The notes below the pieces were generated by a model. It saw nothing but the letters and a program-made list of their open reading frames with translations, was not told the origin of the DNA and ran no database searches. The position numbers and the translations under genes were made by a program. DNA of 17,017 nucleotides from Russula earlei (Eukaryota > Basidiomycota > Agaricomycetes > Russulales > Russulaceae), in assembly GCA_025769875.1 (NCBI GenBank), contig JAGFNK010000982.1:1-17017 (forward strand), given 5' to 3'. Each line of letters opens with the position of its first letter. The first letter of the stretch is position 1. Below, piece after piece: positions 14,301 to 17,017 of this stretch.

Positions 14301-16793
14301 AAGAATAGTGTGTTGCAAGTGTACATTAGAAGACTAAATGCTATGAATATTCCGTTCACTTTCGTCACTGCACACACAACGGCCGAGGAATCTGCTCTAC
14401 TGGACAGTGGAGCAACAGAGAACTTCATCGATCACTCAGCTTGGAAAAGACTGAAGATTGGGAAACAAGAACTACATGAACCCATGGTAGTACGAAACGT
14501 CGACGGAACCCAGAATAAGCAGGGGGAACTCACCCATTACTGCTGGCTTCGTGTCCGATACAAGGAGAAGGAGAGCTTGCAAAGGTTCTATCTCACAGAT
14601 TTAGGAACGGATCGGGTCATCCTGGGATATCCCTTCCTATATGAATTCGACCCCACCATCAACTGGAAGAAAGGACAGCTGATGGAAGGAACGGTACAGA
14701 TTGAGACTGCTCGATACAAGTACCTGGATCTCTATGTCGCAAAACTCCAAAGGCGAGCAAGAGATGAAAACCGACAATTGAAGAAAGGGGAAGCCATTTA
14801 CCTACAAAAGACGACTATTGCTCAGAAGTGGGCCCAGCAGTCGATTAAACCACAGGAAGGAGAGGATCCCCTTGCCAATGTTCCAAAGCAATTCCACCGC
14901 TTTGCAGATGTCTTCTCAGAAGAGAAGTCCCAGAGGTTCCCACCACCAAGAGAACCAGACATGCAGATAGAGCTGTTACCTGACGCACCAAAGGAACTAA
15001 ACTGCAAAGTGTACCCCCTAACACGAGACGAGCGAGAATACCTCAAGAAATTCCTAGCTGATGAAGTAGAGAAGCGATACATCACTCCAGGTCCATCCAG
15101 CTACACATCTCCAGTGTTCTTCATTGGCAAGAAGGACAGCAAAGAGAAGAGGATCATTGTAGACTATCGACGACTAAATCAGTGGACCAGACGAGACAAT
15201 GAACCTTTACCACATCTGGAACAAGAGGTGGAAAGACTCCGAGGGAAAAAGGTCTTCTCCAAATTCGATATACGATGGGGATACAATAATGTGCGACTGG
15301 CAGAAGGAGATCGCTGGAAGGCAGCCTTCAAGACGCCATATGGAACATACCTGCCCAATGTCATGTATTTTGGGCTCAAGAACGCACCAGCCTTCTTTAC
15401 TAGGCTGATGAGAAGAGACTTCGGTGACTGGCTGGACCGATGGGCAGAATACACGGTCAACTATCTGGATGACTTTGGAATTGCCACGGGGGACAATCCT
15501 GAACAACTAGAAATCCATGAGCAATGTATCAATGAACTACTCATGCTGATGCAGAAGAAGTCATACTTCCTGAAACCCCAGAAGTGCCAGTTCATGGTGC
15601 GAAAACTAACCATGCTAGGATGGGACATAGACGAAGGGAAGATGAAGATTGAAGCCTCCAAAGTCCGAGGGATCACGGACTGGCCTCGGGAAATCAAGGA
15701 TGTACACGAAGTGCGCAAAGTCATGGGAGTCCTCAGTTACAATAGGGCTTTCATTCGAGGATTCAGTCAGATTGCTCGACCCATTATTGCCTTGACAAAG
15801 AAAGGGGTGCCATTTGAATGGACCCAAGAATGCAAAGATGCTCTGGAACGACTTATCCAGATAGTATCTTCTGACCCTGTCCTGCTCCATCCTGATGAGG
15901 AGCGACCCTTTGAACTGGAAGTAGACGCGTCCAATTATGCCATTGGAGCAGTACTATTCCAGAAGGACGAACAAGGAAAGAGGAGGCCAATAGGTTACTT
16001 CTCAGCAGCCTTGAAACCAGCAGAGAAGAACTACGACATATGGGACAAAGAGTTCTTAGCCATGGTGCGAGCCTTGAAACACTGGCGACACCTACTCATG
16101 GGAGCAAAGCATAAGGTGGTGGTTTATACAGACCATGCGAACCTGTTGCATTACCGACACCCTCAGCGAATAAATGGTCGAGTGGCAAGATACATTACCT
16201 TCTTGGCGGACTTCGACTTAGAATTGAAACATCAGGCAGGGGCAAGGAATAAAGCAGATGCCCTGTCAAGGAGACCTGACCTTGACGATGGACAAGGGGA
16301 TAAAGAAGAAGTGGTCGCGCTACCTGACCATCTTTTTATTCGAGTAATGCACACTACTGCATTGGAAGAACGGATAAAGAACCAACAAGGGGAAGAAAGA
16401 CACCGATTAAAGTTACTTGATTGGGTACAGAGACACCGACTGGAGAAGCGACATAACTTATGGTGGAAGAATGAAGCCTTGGTGGTTACAGGTGACGAAG
16501 GAACCCACAGGACGTTACTGGAACAGTATCATGACAGTCCCACAGCAGGACACCCAGGAAAAGCTAAAACATTACTGGGAATGATGCGATACTACTGGTG
16601 GCCCACCATAAGACGCTTTGTCGATCGATATGTGGAAGGATGCGCAATTTGCCAAAGTAACAAGTCAAACACTCATCCAAATCGACCTCCCTTGTATCCC
16701 ATTCCACCAGAAGAAGGGGCTACTCCCTTCTCGACTGTCAGCATGGACTTTGTGGTCAAATTGCCAAAGTCGAAAGGGATGACAGTATATTGA
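14268..16793 (+). CDS. pol: Gypsy Pol: protease, reverse transcriptase, RNase H, integrase N-terminus (truncated by frameshift)
   Basis: Open from the frameshift site, with no ATG needed. Aspartic protease LLDSGATENFID (about 14397-14432). RT with FSKFDIRWGYNN, FGLKNAPAFFTRLM and catalytic YLDD at 15462-15473. RNase H with LEVDASNYAIGAVLFQ, the catalytic E in WDKEFLAMVRAL, YTDHANL, and HQAGARNKADALSR. Integrase zinc domain H-x-H..CxxC (HDSPTAGHPG to CAICQSNK, about 16528-16655). First catalytic D in SMDFVVKLP. The frame ends at TGA 16791-16793 because of a one-base lesion near 16775-16783; the remainder continues in the next frame. Domain content is otherwise complete, so the copy looks fairly recent. 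Confidence 0.93.
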   Translation, partial: LGTPKSTAWLRKNSVLQVYIRRLNAMNIPFTFVTAHTTAEESALLDSGATENFIDHSAWKRLKIGKQELHEPMVVRNVDGTQNKQGELTHYCWLRVRYKEKESLQRFYLTDLGTDRVILGYPFLYEFDPTINWKKGQLMEGTVQIETARYKYLDLYVAKLQRRARDENRQLKKGEAIYLQKTTIAQKWAQQSIKPQEGEDPLANVPKQFHRFADVFSEEKSQRFPPPREPDMQIELLPDAPKELNCKVYPLTRDEREYLKKFLADEVEKRYITPGPSSYTSPVFFIGKKDSKEKRIIVDYRRLNQWTRRDNEPLPHLEQEVERLRGKKVFSKFDIRWGYNNVRLAEGDRWKAAFKTPYGTYLPNVMYFGLKNAPAFFTRLMRRDFGDWLDRWAEYTVNYLDDFGIATGDNPEQLEIHEQCINELLMLMQKKSYFLKPQKCQFMVRKLTMLGWDIDEGKMKIEASKVRGITDWPREIKDVHEVRKVMGVLSYNRAFIRGFSQIARPIIALTKKGVPFEWTQECKDALERLIQIVSSDPVLLHPDEERPFELEVDASNYAIGAVLFQKDEQGKRRPIGYFSAALKPAEKNYDIWDKEFLAMVRALKHWRHLLMGAKHKVVVYTDHANLLHYRHPQRINGRVARYITFLADFDLELKHQAGARNKADALSRRPDLDDGQGDKEEVVALPDHLFIRVMHTTALEERIKNQQGEERHRLKLLDWVQRHRLEKRHNLWWKNEALVVTGDEGTHRTLLEQYHDSPTAGHPGKAKTLLGMMRYYWWPTIRRFVDRYVEGCAICQSNKSNTHPNRPPLYPIPPEEGATPFSTVSMDFVVKLPKSKGMTVY

Positions 16794-17017
16794 CTGTCAC
16801 TGACCACGATTGTACTAAAGGCGTCATCTTGCTTCCTTGCAAAGAGGAAATGGACGCAGAAGAGCTAGCACAGCTCTACAAAGACAGAATATTCCCATTT
16901 GTGGGAGTACCAAGCAAGATCATATCCGATCGAGATAAACTAATAAGTTCCAAGTTCATTAGGGAACTTTGCGACCAGCTGCATATCAAACAGAATATCA
17001 GCACTGCCTACCATCCC
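16781..17017 (+). pseudogene. pol: Gypsy integrase core continued in the shifted frame, runs off window
   Basis: From GAC 16781 the frame stays open to the window end and reads DSILTVTDHDCTKG, LAQLYKDRIFPFVGVPSKI, the second catalytic Asp in SDRDKLI, then QNISTAYHP. This is the direct continuation of the integrase catalytic core begun in the preceding frame. The third catalytic residue (E) and the C-terminal domain lie outside the window. Confidence 0.9.

Larger units (their letters stand above)
11504..17017 (+). mobile_element. Ty3/Gypsy LTR retrotransposon, 3' end beyond window
   Basis: 5' LTR, self-complementary primer site, long AUG-free leader, gag with zinc knuckle, -1 frameshift signal, and pol in the order protease, RT, RNase H, integrase, which is Ty3/Gypsy order. 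Lesions: two in-frame stops in the leader frame (12333, 12360), a frameshift within gag near 13790, and a frameshift in integrase near 16780. Integrase C-terminus, any chromodomain and the 3' LTR lie outside. Self-priming would place it near Tf1/sushi-type elements by mechanism, but the clade cannot be fixed by eye. Confidence 0.92.

Overview
The window looks like a gene-poor, transposon-dense region of a fungal genome, most likely a basidiomycete (Agaricomycete-type). I infer this from the style of the Ty1/Copia and Ty3/Gypsy polyproteins and the Ac-like hAT element. No host housekeeping gene, rRNA or tRNA gene was recognised. Almost everything is an LTR retrotransposon or a piece of one, in nested layers.

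Layout. (1) 1-3878, minus strand: two related LTR promoters, each followed by an intact reading frame of just over 310 codons (123-1073 and 2065-3003) of unknown function. (2) 3879-5013, minus strand: a decayed gag-like pseudogene with two CCHC zinc knuckles in different frames. (3) 5014-11250: a second 829-bp copy of the 3050-3878 LTR, split by a 5403-bp Copia element (5206-10608, minus strand, TSD TTTAA). The Copia element is itself split by a 1235-bp non-autonomous hAT element (7476-8710, TSD AGGGGGGA). (4) 11251-11503: unassigned spacer. (5) 11504-17017, plus strand: a Ty3/Gypsy element, cut off by the window end, with 5' LTR, primer site, long leader, gag, a -1 frameshift signal and pol (PR-RT-RNase H-INT). 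Pol is broken by a frameshift near 16780.

The most unusual signal concerns start codons. In three transcription units (LTR at 1133, LTR at 3050, LTR at 11504), ATG is almost absent from the sense strand downstream of the inferred transcription start, in all frames. My manual counts are 0 in 1-1440, 1 in 2094-3345 and 0 in 11886-12920, against 15, 29 and 21 on the opposite strand. The two long ORFs contain no methionine codon at all. The Gypsy leader also carries a methionine-free open stretch in frame with gag. This suggests leader ORFs that start at a non-AUG codon, or that scanning ribosomes skip on the way to the gag AUG.

Two of these units also carry a Tf1-like self-priming signature: the sequence next to the end of the LTR is complementary to the predicted 5' end of the transcript (12 nt in the Gypsy element, 10 nt after the 3050 LTR). 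The Copia element instead carries a primer site matching the anticodon stem-loop of initiator tRNA-Met. The retroelement pol genes are all damaged, while the two AUG-free ORFs are open throughout.
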